A stretch of 64,000 nucleotides of DNA from the NCBI GenBank assembly GCA_015680685.1, contig MNCI01014507.1, positions 190,060 to 254,059 of the forward strand, read 5' to 3'. This DNA is from Gnetum montanum (Eukaryota; Streptophyta; Gnetopsida; Gnetales; Gnetaceae). Both the position numbers and the translations under genes were made by a program. Shown here piece by piece: positions 1-10,965 of the stretch. How positions within the stretch are numbered: the stretch's first letter is position 1; every line of letters starts with the position of its first letter. The notes under the pieces were generated by a model. That model did no database searches, was not told the origin of the DNA, and saw only the letters and a program-made list of their open reading frames with translations.

Positions 1-1425
1 TTAGGTGTAAACCCCAAGGATATCTTTGATCTTATTTTGTAACTAATCTATAATGTGCCTTAGTTTTTCCCATTGTTAGAATCCATGGCCTGGGCATTTG
101 TGCAATAGTGAATAGTACATGCCCATTACTACATCAAGGGTTTAACCAGTACCTTGCTTTCATCCTTGGATTTTTTTTCCTTAAATTGAACACCTATGGA
201 TAGGTTTGATATTTATCATTGAAAATATCTAGCATGGTAGTTCATCTTTTGATTGGTCTAGGTTTGAGTGATCTATACTAGCTCTCAGCCTCTTTCACAA
301 GTGTTTGTGGGAATAACTTCAACTTTTGCCAATCACTTTCAATATTTTATAGGGCACAAGCATCATGAAATGCTTGGAGGTGGTGTTGTGGATCAACATT
401 ATAAAAACCCTCAAATCTCAGCATGTTATTCATATCAAGATTCTTGATACAACTATCCCTCACATGCCTAGTTGATATATATATATAGCTTCTTAGATGT
501 TGATCAAGTTGCAGGTTATCATCAAGGGTCCATCATTGTGATCAGATTTGTGTGCTCTATTGTAGTGGTATCTCCTTTTGTGCTCACATCTTTTTTGATC
601 CTCTCTTTGATCCCTACATCTTCTTTGTCCATAGTCTTCATCTTCTATATCAGAGTGTTTTGGATGATGGTCATGATCATAAGTCTTTCGTTTCTCCCTA
701 TCATGGTTTTGGTACCTTTGTCTCTTTCTATTAGAGTTCACTGATGATTGTGATGATGTAGATGAGGTAGTAGAAGAATAGTGTTGGCTTGTCCTCCTTT
801 CAGGACATTGGTATTCTCCTCTATAGGATTTGGTAGAAACTCTTAGCCTTGAGTCTTGCTTATACTTGGAGTCAGTAACCTCCCTCTTAGGTGTCTCTAC
901 TAGAGTGGAACATAGTTAAACTTTGATAGGTTTCTCAAGTTTGATGATAGGTTTTTTTGAAGGATCTTCATGATTTTGATGGAGTTGTTTTGTAATAAAC
1001 ACATCAGCATCAAGTTCTTCCAAGGCAAACAAAAGTGTTAACCTACTTTCCTTTATTGTGTATATGTTTGATTTCCTTGACAACATATCTTCTCATTTGC
1101 TCCTTTGTGGGTTCATAGGGGCTTGTCATGTGGTTAGTCACATTGTACCCTTCCTAGATTTGGTTTAGATTCATTCCCCTTAAGGTAGTTGGGAGCATAT
1201 TAAGTGTTGCACAATTCGAAGGTAGGACTATGTTGCGTTATATGTCTCTCCATTTCATTTGACTATCTTGATGAAAGATGAAAGTAAAATCTGGATGATA
1301 AGGATCAGTGTGAGCATATGTGATTCTTGTTTGCTTCGACATCCCCCATTCTTCATCATCACTGATTCTATCATTGCTCCTTTTGTCTCTTTGGTAGGTG
1401 ATGATGTATCTTTGTTTGAAGCCAT
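1..1425 (-). pseudogene. Element A gag, decayed Ty3-type retrotransposon (runs off window)
   Basis: This is the gag (capsid polyprotein) part of a minus-strand Ty3-type LTR element, starting at an ATG complementary to 1423-1425. Near the start, after a frameshift, the stretch HPDFTFIFHQD is readable; it matches the start of gag in F (YPYFTFILHQD) and H (VPDFTFILHQD). A charged, His/Arg/Lys/Asp-rich stretch lies around 493-741. The part at 60-300 aligns at the DNA level with the gag domain of element C (14120-14330; shared text CATGGCCTGGGCATTTGT). Many stops and frameshifts break the frame, so no full-length product is expected. The 5' LTR lies just upstream at 1559 and above. The remainder of gag and all of pol would be left of base 1. 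Confidence 0.8.
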
Positions 1426-1539
1426 GTTGTGATTTAATACATTTGGTGAAGTGTGCTTAATTGTTTAGGTTATGAATTTCACTTTGAATTTTGATACCAT
1501 GAACTTTATGAAATTAATTACTCAACATACATTGACTTG

Positions 1540-1558
1540 TTCCTGTTAACAACACCAA
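1540..1558 (-). other. Element A primer-binding site, decayed
   Basis: Directly next to the LTR end, the minus strand reads TGGTGTTGTTAACAGGAAC. Compared with the tRNA-Asp-type site used by Tat/Athila-like elements (TGGCGCCGTTGCCGGGGAC), 13 of 19 positions agree and almost all differences are C-to-T or G-to-A. The intact copies in H and C support the identification. Confidence 0.6.
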
Positions 1559-1885
1559 TGATGAGTGGTGGAGCAATCCAACACCCAATCATACAATTCA
1601 TAGGTGTTCACGTGTGCAGATCATAATCAGTGGATGACATAGTGTAATTATGCTAGCAATTGGTTTAAGTTCAAAACCATTATCTTCCCATGTGGATCTA
1701 GTGAAATCTATTGTATGGTTTAGCTCACAATGAGGTATATGATAATTGATGTTGTTGGGCCATTGCTACTCCTAGTGAACATGATGAAATGGAAATAGTT
1801 GGCTGGCACACATCCTTTGATATCACATATATGATGACATAGCTTGTTCCACAATATCAGATATACAATATCATAGCCAAATAAA
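1559..1885 (-). mobile_element. Element A 5' LTR, truncated
   Basis: The LTR starts at its U5 end (plus-strand TGATGAGTGGTG, the complement of the ...CTCATCA terminus) and aligns with the LTR of C from 15186 onward, including the tract around GTCTAG...CACATGGGAAGAT and GGTTTAGCTCACAATGAGGT. It ends in U3 sequence containing degenerate GATATC motifs (about 1825-1882). It is shorter than the 821-873 bp LTRs of H, B and C, so part is deleted, and its outer end is replaced by LINE sequence. Confidence 0.65.
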
Positions 1886-1889
1886 AGTT

Positions 1890-4345
1890 AAGTTTATCAC
1901 CAAGTCATCTATATTTCTTGCTACTAGTATAAATATCCTAAGAAACTTTAGAAAAGCCTTTTTATATTACTTAGTAGATCAAAGAAATTGATAAATAATA
2001 TAATCAATTCTATCATAAAATTTTTTTAGAGGAGCATAATAATTGGAGTAATAAGCATGAGTCGATTGAAGCATCTACTTAGTAACTAAGACTTTGCCAT
2101 TAAGGGTAAGCTTTTTTAATTTCCATTTATCAAGCTTCTTTTGAATTTTATCAAACACACAATTCCAAAAAATATTTAGATTAGGCTCAAAAGAAAAAGG
2201 TATTCCCAAAATTTTCAAAATAATTTTTTTAAAAAAGATTTTTCAAGGCTTGAGAATAACCCATTCATCAATATTGCCATTACAATACACAATAGATTTT
2301 TGCTAATTGATACAAGAGTCAAATAACATGTAGTATTCCTCCACTCTAGTTAATAAAGTATTGATATGTTGCAAAGAATTGTTAATCATAAAAAAAAATC
2401 ATATGCAAAGTACATGTTAAGTAATTGTGTATCTTGATCATCAATTGAAATTCCCTTAATGATATTCCTTTGTAGATCATAATGCAAATTATGTGACAGA
2501 AAGACTACATCAATAATAAAAAGATAGATAGCAAAAGGTAAACCTTGACGAATTAGCTGTTGAATAAAAAGGGATAAACTTAATCCAAAATTTATAGCAA
2601 CTTGAGCATCAACAAGATGAATACAACATTATTGAGTAGCGTACAAACAAGATGAATAAAATAATCCCCACATCTCATTTCAGGAGATAAGTAATAATGA
2701 AATTCTATTCAATCCTATCATAAGCTTTAGCATAATCTAACTTAATAAAAGCAATGTCTTAGTTAGTATCAACAACCCATTGCATTCCCTTTCAACCTAT
2801 AATAATATTATTTAAGATATGCCTACCTTTAACAAAACTTATTTGTTTAGGTTTAATGATATTTTCTATAACATTCTGAATCTGGCAAGCCATGCATTTT
2901 CCTAAAATTTTATAAGTGTTGTTAAAAAGAGTAATAAACATCTAATTACCAATATGTTGAAGATTACCATTCTTAGGAAGAAGATAAATCACACATTTAT
3001 TAATACTTTTACCAAGAGGAACTTTTTTAATAACTACTTGGAAACTATGAAAGAGATCATTTCTGATAATATTCTAATGCATTTTGAAAACTTCAATTAA
3101 AAAACCATTTGGAGTTTTATGATATACTAAATTAAACTTTGTTGCTTTGATTTCTTCCACTATAATTTCTTCTTCAAGAATATTTCAATTGGCTTTTGTT
3201 ATACGATGAAGAATCTATATACTAGAGGCCCCAAAGATTTTCTTGTTGAAACCTTTATAAGAATAAATAAAAGAAAAATGATTTTCTTAAAAATTGTTAA
3301 TATTCTTAGGATATGTATGAATGGAATTATTTATATAAAGTGATTTTAGTTTAGGTACTTAACCATTTCCTTTTAGAAATTTTAAAAACTTCCGGAAAGG
3401 TTCATCTTTAATTTTCAACTAAGACATGCAACTTTTAGTGAGAGCACTTTTAGCTTCAACAATGTCTCAACATTGTTTAACATAACAAGCTTTAGCTAAG
3501 GTTTTCTAAGTTTCAAAATCAAAGGAATTTTGGTTTAAAATAATTTGTGTTTTCTTGAAAAATTTTGCAAGCTCTTCTTTGAGTTGACTCTTTTGCTTAG
3601 CAAATTGATTTCCAAACTATCTAACATAATTTTTAACTCTATAGGTAGTTTGTTGTCACCAATCAATCCAAGTAATATTACTAATACATTTTTTTTCCTA
3701 CATTCCATAAAAGCTTTAAAATACTTTTCCCACTCAATGTCATAAACATATTAGCATTCATGCATAAAAGCTCTTACTTTTGAAAGGAAGAATAATTAAT
3801 CCTAGAGAAAAAAATATTGATAGGAAAATAGTTTAATAAAGTAGCATTTACATGCACTTCTACATTACTTGTCGACTTTCAAAAAGAAAAATTAAAGATA
3901 TAAAATATATCAACCTAACAATAAATTATATCATTTCCTTATTGATAATTACACCAAGTATAATTCTTCTCATTTGAATAATATGGGAATAAAGAGCTAA
4001 CATTAAAAAGAAAATATGTTTTAAAAAATTACACCAATATTCTTTTTCTTGAGAAGACATATTAGGAGGAAGACCACCAAGTTATCTAAATGACTTTCAA
4101 CTATATTAAAAATATCTCCAATAATTCAAGGAGCTTTACGAAAAGATAGAAGATATTTCTAAACCTTTGATTGATCTTTTGAATTATTATAAGCATAAAT
4201 ATTACAAAGTTCAAAGTCCACTTTTTCACTATGACAAATAATCCAAATTATCCCTCCCAAAGTTATCAATGCCAAAATTCAAAACTTTTTTGGTCCAATT
4301 TTTATAAATTAGAATAGCAATACCTCCTTTATATATATCGTGTCC
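1890..4345 (-). mobile_element. LINE (non-LTR retrotransposon), L1-type, decayed
   Basis: Non-LTR retrotransposon ORF2 read from high to low coordinates. Near 4230-4050 an APE-type endonuclease is visible: VDFELCNIYAYNN, then WKYLLSFRKAPWIIGDI-like text and VESHLDNLGGLPPN. In those stretches some residues are stops in the actual sequence. Reverse transcriptase follows: KQISFVKGRHI (2850-2811), LDYAKAYD (2740-2714), and MYFAYDFF (about 2420-2390) where the catalytic YADD box is expected, with one Asp replaced by Tyr. The region 2120-2030 reads LTLNGKVLVTK and STHAYYSNYYAPLKKFYDRI, typical of the segment after the RT thumb. No intact frame remains. A TA microsatellite marks the upstream boundary. 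Target duplications and a poly(A) tail were not resolved. Confidence 0.8.
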
Positions 4346-4347
4346 CA

Positions 4348-4369
4348 AATATATATATATATATATATA
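4348..4369. repeat. (AT)n microsatellite
   Basis: About eleven AT dinucleotides between the LINE and the flank of element B. A shorter AT run lies at 475-486. Confidence 0.9.
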
Positions 4370-4540
4370 CATGACCCCCCTACGCTAATCAACATCATTG
4401 CAACTGTTCATGCAGGGGAAGTTTTTCAAATTTCTCTCTACGACTCATGATTGTGCGTCCCTTGGTTTCATATCCATAACTTGCTTTCTGGTACTCCAAT
4501 TTTCATTCCTTTTGAACCTATTTGAACTAGGAGTGTTCAG

Positions 4541-4560
4541 CTTAGTCGTGGGGGAGGGGC
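4541..4560 (+). other. Element B internal polypurine motif
   Basis: CTTAGTCGTGGGGGAGGGGC corresponds to the motif at the end of pol in H (45541), E (21404, minus) and D (31991, minus). It is not the terminal polypurine tract, which lies at 6641-6657. Only pol-end sequence of B remains upstream of it (from about 4380), and that part is not clearly readable. Confidence 0.6.
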
Positions 4561-4862
4561 ACATGCCGAATAGCGCATAAAATTTTTGAAATTCATCATC
4601 ATCCGAAGGACATTATTCAAGATAATTAGTTATAGAATTAATGATAAATGCACCAAAAAAAATTTCATCTCCTTAGTTATACCGAGAAACTAGATTTGGA
4701 AACCACCTAAGCAAAGAGGATTCAATATTATAATATTTCGGGGACATTTTCTCCTATTAATTAACATCACACACAGATAAAGAAAATTCATTAAGGCAAG
4801 AAGTAAAGTATAACCTAACTTTGGTAACAACCTTACTAACGATTGACCCCGTGTGATTGCAG

Positions 4863-6450
4863 ATGGCCCCAAAACATGGACAACAGGAAGGTCTTGCTCA
4901 AGGTGCAATCAAGCAACCTAGGAGAGGTGAAGGACAAGTTCCTACTAAACAACATACAGAGCAGGAGGAATAATCATTTAGTATCCACCAAGAAGACCCT
5001 GCCACTATACAATCAAGGCAGGTAGAAGGAGGAGTTGTTGTAGTGTTTGAATAGGGACAACATCTCACATTGCCCCAGGATTGTGTGCAGGCCATCCATG
5101 AAAGGTCCATATTTACTAGAGTGATCATGGAATTAAACTTTAGACCTTTTGCAAAATTTTCTCTGGAGGCCATTAGGGATCACCTCAAAGGGTCCCCATT
5201 GTGGCCTACCCTCTCTAAAAGCAGTGCCTAGTACTTAGGGGAAACATACCAATTTTGACACAATAAAGAAGAAGGCACCACAGTTAACATTTATGGTGTG
5301 ATTGTTGATTTCTCTCTTCAAGCCATTTTAGAAGTATTAAACCTTCCAAATACAGGGCCAAAGCTTGCTCAGAACCAGCTGGACACTTTTAGAATGGAGT
5401 AACTTAATAAATTGTTGATAGAGAATAAAAGGGTGGCAAAAGAAACAGAGAAGGCTGTTTGGGATGCCTCTACGGCACAAGCGCAAACTTATGCATACAT
5501 CAAAACACTCAAAGCCTTACAAGAGGAGAATAAACAACTTGTTGCTGACAACTTTTGGTTAACCTCCATGGAGAAACAAAAAAATATTCTCGAGGAACAT
5601 TTTCAGCAGTTGCGAGAATAACTAATTAAGGTTAACCAAGACATGAACTGTTTAGCCAGGGAAAATCAGACCCTCTCGATGGAGGAGGTACACATCATTC
5701 GTCAGAAGACAACCATTAAAATATGCACATGATAGAATGAGGCTAAACGACATGAGAAACTAAAGGAGCATTTTTGGGACCAGGTGGGGATGTATAAACA
5801 AATCATTGAAAAGGAGATCCATATGGCCAAGGCCCACATCAATGCTCAGTGCTCAACACACTGACTGGCGGGCCATATTGGACACATACGCGTTTTTCCA
5901 CCAGGCGGAAGTTAAGAGCCGGGACCTGCAGATCCAGGACCTTACATAGTACATGGAGTTGGAAAACCTGCGATATGCCAACCTTGCCATGTTAACAGCA
6001 AGGCACCCGAGAATAGAGCTCAAGCAATAGGTAGCCACCACCTACGTCAAATATGAAACAAAATTTGCAGAATACAAGAAAACATTGCAAAAATTGGAGG
6101 TTGTAAATTCTGAACTTGAGGTGGTTAAAGAAAGCTACCAAGGGTAGAAAGGTGTCACAATAAACTTGGCTTGACGGCTCATAGATTTTCAAGAATACAG
6201 AGACAAAGCTAGAGCCTATGAGGAGGAATGGCGGGTGTTTGTGGCTTGGTATGTCAAAGAAAATAAAATGTTTCCACAACTACTGTGCCCATGGGAGGTG
6301 CCGACTTCATCAAATATTGAAACATTAGCATGGACGACACAGGATCCCTGAACTGAAGAGGAAAAACTTCAGGCCATACTTTGACGCCATCAAATCCCAA
6401 GACTTGGAGTGCAAAAAAAGGGAAAGGCACCCATGGAGGAGCCATTGCCA
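4863..6450 (+). pseudogene. Element B 3' accessory ORF with coiled coil, decayed
   Basis: This frame lies between pol and the 3' LTR, the place of the accessory (env-like or transposon-protein) ORF of Tat/Athila-type elements. It probably starts at the ATG at 4863, which follows a splice-acceptor-like TGTGATTGCAG. The N-terminal part reads FRPFAKFSLEAIRDHLKGS and VNIYGVIVDFSLQAILEVLN. From 5412 a strongly heptad-like region is open for 69 codons (for example IKTLKALQEENKQLVADN), consistent with a coiled coil. Near 6026 VATTYVKYETKF and LEVVNSELEVVKESYQG match the remnant at 16198-16059 (element D), so the protein was shared in the family. Several in-frame stops and shifts are present. The function is unknown; I infer only a structural, multimerising role. 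Confidence 0.65.
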
Positions 6451-6640
6451 CCAGGAACTACATGAGTTCCACCCAATTTTGTAGTTATAGGATTTTCTTT
6501 TGCGTTCTTCGTGTTGTGTCTCAATTTTGTTCTAATTCCACACTGCGGCATGAATCCATTCTAGTCAGTCAATAATCCCATACCTATCCACTATGTAATC
6601 AATGGAGCTTGTTCTCACTTTAACTTGAGGATGAGTTTTC

Positions 6641-6657
6641 ATTTAGTCGTGGGGGTA
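6641..6657 (+). other. Element B polypurine tract
   Basis: ATTTAGTCGTGGGGGTA ends immediately before the LTR start TGATGAG. The same tract precedes the 3' LTR of H (46204-46219), and a weaker form precedes that of E (17995-18011, minus). It is the expected plus-strand primer of reverse transcription. Confidence 0.8.
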
Positions 6658-7500
6658 TGATGAGTCATGAATTGTTGGCCGTGATATCGCACCCATGATA
6701 TCACGTACGCGATATCACAGCCTAAATGCAATATCATGTACACAATATCGTAGCCTATCTCCTCATCTATAAATAAGAGGCAAGCAGATTTGGTAAGGAA
6801 TTTTTTTTGAAGTTTTTAAGTTTTAGAATTAAGGTAGGAACTTTTTTTCAGTTTTTCCTCTCAACCCTTTCTCTCAGTGCATGCCCGCAGTGTGATGATT
6901 GTAATTGTATGACATCCTTATTCGAGTGTGATGTACTTGGACACGCACATGACACGGCAATAAAGATCGAGATTACTTCATCATTGCAGCATCCACTTAG
7001 CTTAATTATTTAATTGTTATTGTTATTTATTGCCTTCTTAGTTAATATCTCTCTACCCTTATCTCCTAGTAACGTGGAATGAGTGCAACTTAATCAGAGC
7101 ATTTAAGTGTGACTACTTGGTAACCTAGTAGTGTACCTAGGCCATGCGCTTGGTAATCCCAATGGTAGTTTTGCACGAGGTCCAAGATGTGTACAGATGA
7201 TTAAGGAACATATGCTCATCGCACTTAAGCTAGTTTAGATTCTCTCTCATCCTCTCTCCTAGGTTAGTTGATATTATTTCCCATCATACCCAGGAGTAGC
7301 ATTAGTGTAGGAACACATCATACACCTCACTCCAGACTAAACCATACGTGGCAAAGCTAATACTAGTCCAGGTGGGAAGATAGCGAACTGCGATCTACAA
7401 GTAACTGTCTAGATACCACAACTAGTCCATCTATGGAGTTCGATCGAATCGTGCGTGAAGCGCTCGTATTCGTATGGTAGGGGTACCTCACCACTCATCA
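6658..7500 (+). mobile_element. Element B 3' LTR (843 bp)
   Basis: The LTR is bounded by TGATGAGT at the start and ACTCATCA at the end, a perfect 8-base inverted terminal repeat. U3 holds a cluster of GATATC-type palindromes (about 6683-6750). A TATA box, TATAAATA, lies at 6768-6775 and a poly(A) signal AATAAA in GGCAATAAAGA near 6957. It aligns along its length with the LTRs of H and C. The matching 5' LTR is absent, so no target duplication can be checked. Confidence 0.85.
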
Positions 7501-8481
7501 ACCATTGTTTGGATAACTAAGTCCAATAATTTGCAGAAAGCTATTTCGCAAAGTGATAACTTTTGATAGAGATTCATATAAATCACCAAGTAAAAGGAAA
7601 TCAAAAGCTTTAGTCTCCATACAATATGAGAGACATTAGTATTCCCCATCTTCAAATCATTCTTCTAATTGTTTTTTTGCTAGAATGTCTTTGCAAGAAA
7701 CCCTTGAGATCAATAAAATTTTAAACATTTGAATTATACAAGTGAATCTAAAAGGATAAACTCCTCTAAATATGAATAAATTTCACCTTTGTCTAATAGC
7801 CACATTCAACTATGTCACTGTAACTTCAATAGTAACACTTCTGTGATGAATAGTCATAAGGAAATACATTGGTATTCATACAAATGCTACCTCAGGTACT
7901 ACATGGCACCAATGAACTTGTGAATTATGATACCATGTTTGTACCACTTTGTAGTTTCTAAATGATTAGCCTACTAGAATTGAACCTATGACTTGAGGTT
8001 GCAAGTTGCATGCCCAAATCAACAAATCACAAAATGAGAAGTTACAAATGTATATACCACATCATCCAATATGTTGTTATGCAACAATATATTGCAATCT
8101 AAGTTCAATATACGTATTTTATTTGTTGTTTGTGTTAGGAGTAGTTAGGCTAAATTCCTTGTTTTTTTTAACCAATAAACATTTCCTGACAAATTTGTTT
8201 CTTGCGCTATAAATTTTCAAAGCCACGATGGAACTATGATATTTTTCGAAACCAAGAATTTAGTACATGAAGCATAATAAAAAGGATCAAGATGAATTCT
8301 CATACAATCGTAGCCAAGATCATGATTGCATAGTGATACAACCCTAACTAGATAATGATGACAGCATAATTGAAAAACGAATAACCTTTGTAAAACCAAA
8401 ACAGCCGTTGTAACATTCTAGGAAACCATGTCATTTTTCTCATTTGACACAAAACCGTGTAACAATAGAATAGTACATATG
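7501..8481. other. Unassigned sequence
   Basis: AT-rich sequence between the LTR of B and the 3' end of the RNase H-like gene. I see no coding or repeat similarity. The part nearest 8481 should contain the 3' UTR of the minus-strand gene. Confidence 0.5.
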
Positions 8482-9527
8482 CTAATCAAACTCAGACTCT
8501 GCCAGACTAATTGCCTCCAAATTGGTTTCTCTGTAGATGTGCATAATGCAAAACTCCGTGAAATCGTCAATTAAATCTTGAACCTCATTGTAATGATGTT
8601 GTAACTCTGAACTATTCACTTCACTCTCTCCTAACACCTGCAAACAGGGAAACAGGGTAGTAAATATAGCAGATATGCTATTAACCAAGTTTTAATCCAT
8701 TTATGTAAGAAATACAACTTCGCTGCAGAAATTCTCAAAGTACCACTTCTTGCAGGAAAACTCCATCAAAACAACAGGGGAATTGGTGAAAAAGGGTTAG
8801 AAATAAATACAACTTCAATTGTTGCAGGTTATAACTTTTAAAATAGAAATATATATTTTGAAAAAAAAATTGGTCTCCTAAATTACAGTAGCATACAGGT
8901 AATTTTAAGTGGATCGATTTACAATATTTGAAAATCCTAATATCGGATCTTGTCAGTTGTTCTGCGATTCGTCCCACTTCTATTTTGTTTTGTTCGAAGA
9001 GTGTTTCCCATCATTTCTAAGTCGTGCAACCTACAGAATTATGCTTGCGCTGAACCTTAGAAATTATGGAATGCGTGAGGCGTTAACAGTTACAGGAACA
9101 GAAAAGCATAAAAGCATGAAAATTTGCATTTAGCACTATTCTTGATTGGAAGATTGCTGCATCCTAGGGTTCTGACGTACTAAACATCTTACCCCAAAAA
9201 ATAGAACACCAAAAAATTTTCATTAGCCAATTCTCAGGATCTTGGAATCGTTGCTGGTTGGGTTTTAGAGTTAACCTGTTTGCAGAGGCTCTGGCAGTGG
9301 CCAAGGGCGACGAGATGGGTAATGCCAAGGGATTTGGCTCTCTGAAGGCCAGTGATGAGAGCCAAATAATGCGCAGCACTGTTTGTGTGAGTGGAATATG
9401 GATAAATTTGTGAGTATGAGTCGAGCTTGGATTCGCTGTCGTGGATCACCAGTCCGATGGCTGCCGTTCCAGGATTGGGGCGGCATAGCCCTGCAAACTG
9501 CAGAATTCCCACTTTGTACTCTCCCAT
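8482..9527 (-). CDS. RNase H-fold (RVT_3-like) protein, two exons, catalytic residues replaced
   Basis: Exon 1 is 9527-9276 (84 codons, starting MGEYKVGILQ). The intron is 9275-8638 (638 nt), with donor CAAACAG/GTTAAC and acceptor TTTGCAG/GTGTTA. Exon 2 is 8637-8482 (51 codons plus stop). Both exons are phase 0 and uninterrupted and give a 135-residue protein. The fold is that of plant RVT_3/RNase HI-like proteins. Segments in order: FAGLCRPNPGTAAIGLVIHD where FDG..RGNPG is usual; NSAAHYLALITGLQRAKSLG for NN.AEY.AL..GL; LVALGHCQSLCKQ for GDSQLV..Q; then across the junction VLGESEVNSSELQHHYNEV; then IYRETNLEAISLAES for .PRE.N..AD.LA. The four active-site acids thus appear as Ala, His, His and Ile, so hydrolase activity is not expected. 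No signal peptide or membrane segment is seen. It may bind nucleic acid without cutting it. A decayed copy is possible, but the open frame and exact splice sites argue against it. Confidence 0.8.
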
Positions 9528-10040
9528 TCTCTCTGTTTTTTTCTTCTGTTCGTCTTGATAATTTCTGTTTCTAACTCCCCGTGTTTGAATTTTGCATCTG
9601 ACGTAAACCCTCCAAAGAAGAAAAGGTCATTCCTTTATTATTGTTATTCTTCTTTACGAGTTTCTCGGATGTCCGCAGCGCTTGGTCTGCATTGGAGAAG
9701 CGTAATTGTTACGCCTGAACGAACATTTATAAACTCTGGTTTTAAAAAATCGCTTGCACATTAAGCCATCCAAACAAAATGGATTCGAATTCGTGTTCGA
9801 TTCGCTTAGGATCACCGGCCGTTTGTTATGGACTTATGGTATACCTAAAAGTCCAAAAAACAAATTGTATTAACAAACACCAATAATACACCATGTATGG
9901 GTGACCGACGGCCGAAGGGGCAAGTATGGGTCATACGGAAATCAAGTTGTGGCTCCAAATGATGATCCTTTTTTATATAGTTAAATAGTTTAGGAAGGGT
10001 TTGTTTTATAAGGGTGGAGAAGAAGGGGAAGGGGCAAAAG
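9528..10040. other. Upstream region of the RNase H-like gene
   Basis: This lies 5' of the minus-strand gene and should hold its promoter and 5' UTR. It is somewhat richer in CG-containing words (CGGCCG, GACGGCCGAAGG near 9808-9920) than the rest of the window. I see no convincing TATA box position and no ORF with known similarity. Confidence 0.4.
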
Positions 10041-10043
10041 GAG

Positions 10044-10115
10044 GGTTTATAGCTTAGCGATAAAACTCTTGATTTGGAATCTCCAAGTAATGGGTTTGAT
10101 GCTAATATTGAATGT
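10044..10115 (+). repeat. tRNA-like / SINE-head-like sequence
   Basis: TAGCTTAGCGAT (10050-10061) resembles an internal Pol III box A, and GGGTTTGATGC (10092-10102) resembles box B. Their spacing is that of tRNA genes. The stretch cannot be folded into a good tRNA cloverleaf by eye and lacks intact box consensus, so a tRNA-derived SINE head is the better reading. The tail was not delimited. Confidence 0.35.
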
Positions 10116-10831
10116 TGAGTTATAAAGTTCTAATTTGCATTTTGGAAGTGTCTTTGACTACCTATTCTTTATTTTATTTGGAAATTTCAAGGTGTAGTTA
10201 TATTCCAATAGTAAGAGCATAATTATGACTTTTCTTTAAGAGTTAAATATCATATTCTCAAAGATATCATTTTTCAATTACAGCTTCAAGAAAAAAAAAC
10301 TTCTAGTACAAGGTGAACAATTAAGTTGTTTAGTAAAGTATTAATTTCTTTTCATTTTGGAGGCTCAAGGATGAAAAGTTTTCAACTTATCCTACCTTTT
10401 GTTCATTTTTTTCTGATTGAAGCTCTCTTTTATCTTTAGAGAGAGTTTTCTATCTTTTTATAACAATCCCTTTAGTTAGAAGTGAAAACCCATGATGGTT
10501 CTTTTGAATCAGGGTAAAGTTTGATCCTTTTCCTCCTTGATAGGAGAGCCTTTTCACACTATAAGAAATGCATAAATAAGTACCTTGGGTATCGACACAT
10601 TTTATTTAGGTCTTGCACCATTTACACATAAAAACTGAGTGATCATATTATGCCATTTATTCTCAAGCCTCTTATACATGATAGTGGCATGACTAATGAT
10701 TATGCCACTTGTAATTATCAAGGGCTCTATTATCTAGGTTAATTCTATTTTTGTGAATAAAAAAATCATTCAAAAACAAAAATGGCATAAGTGCTCACTT
10801 GATATTTAAAAGTGCCTCTAAATTGTTAATT

Positions 10832-10965
10832 GTTATAAATGGATTAGACAACTATACCATTGACATTTATAAATGGCTTGGTCAATTGCACCATTGACAT
10901 GTATAAATGAGTTAGCCAACTCCTTCATTGATTAGAAAATAGCCAAATGCTTCATTGATTTCAAA
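10832..10965. repeat. 35-bp subterminal tandem repeats of element K
   Basis: TATAAATGG/A recurs at 10833, 10868 and 10902, each followed by .TTAG/GC.AACT...CCATTGACAT or a variant, giving a period of 34-35 bp. A partial fourth unit (AGCCAAATGCTTCATTGATT) follows. Repeats of this kind next to a CACTA terminus are normally binding sites for the element's own transposition protein. Confidence 0.65.

Noticed and set aside
472-744. Plus-strand hydrophobic open frame
   Set aside because: It is the complement of the charged His/Arg/Asp-rich part of gag A; the minus strand is the coding one by alignment with the gag of C and E.
9164-9275. Reading the RNase H-like gene as a single exon ending near 9234
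   Set aside because: The unspliced frame loses family similarity exactly after CKQ at 9276, whereas splicing to 8637 restores it in phase 0.
9383-9764. Plus-strand open frames over and upstream of the RNase H-like gene
   Set aside because: The first is antisense to exon 1; the second has no family pattern and overlaps the presumed promoter.
10044-10115. Functional tRNA gene
   Set aside because: No convincing acceptor or anticodon stems, and box B is not consensus.
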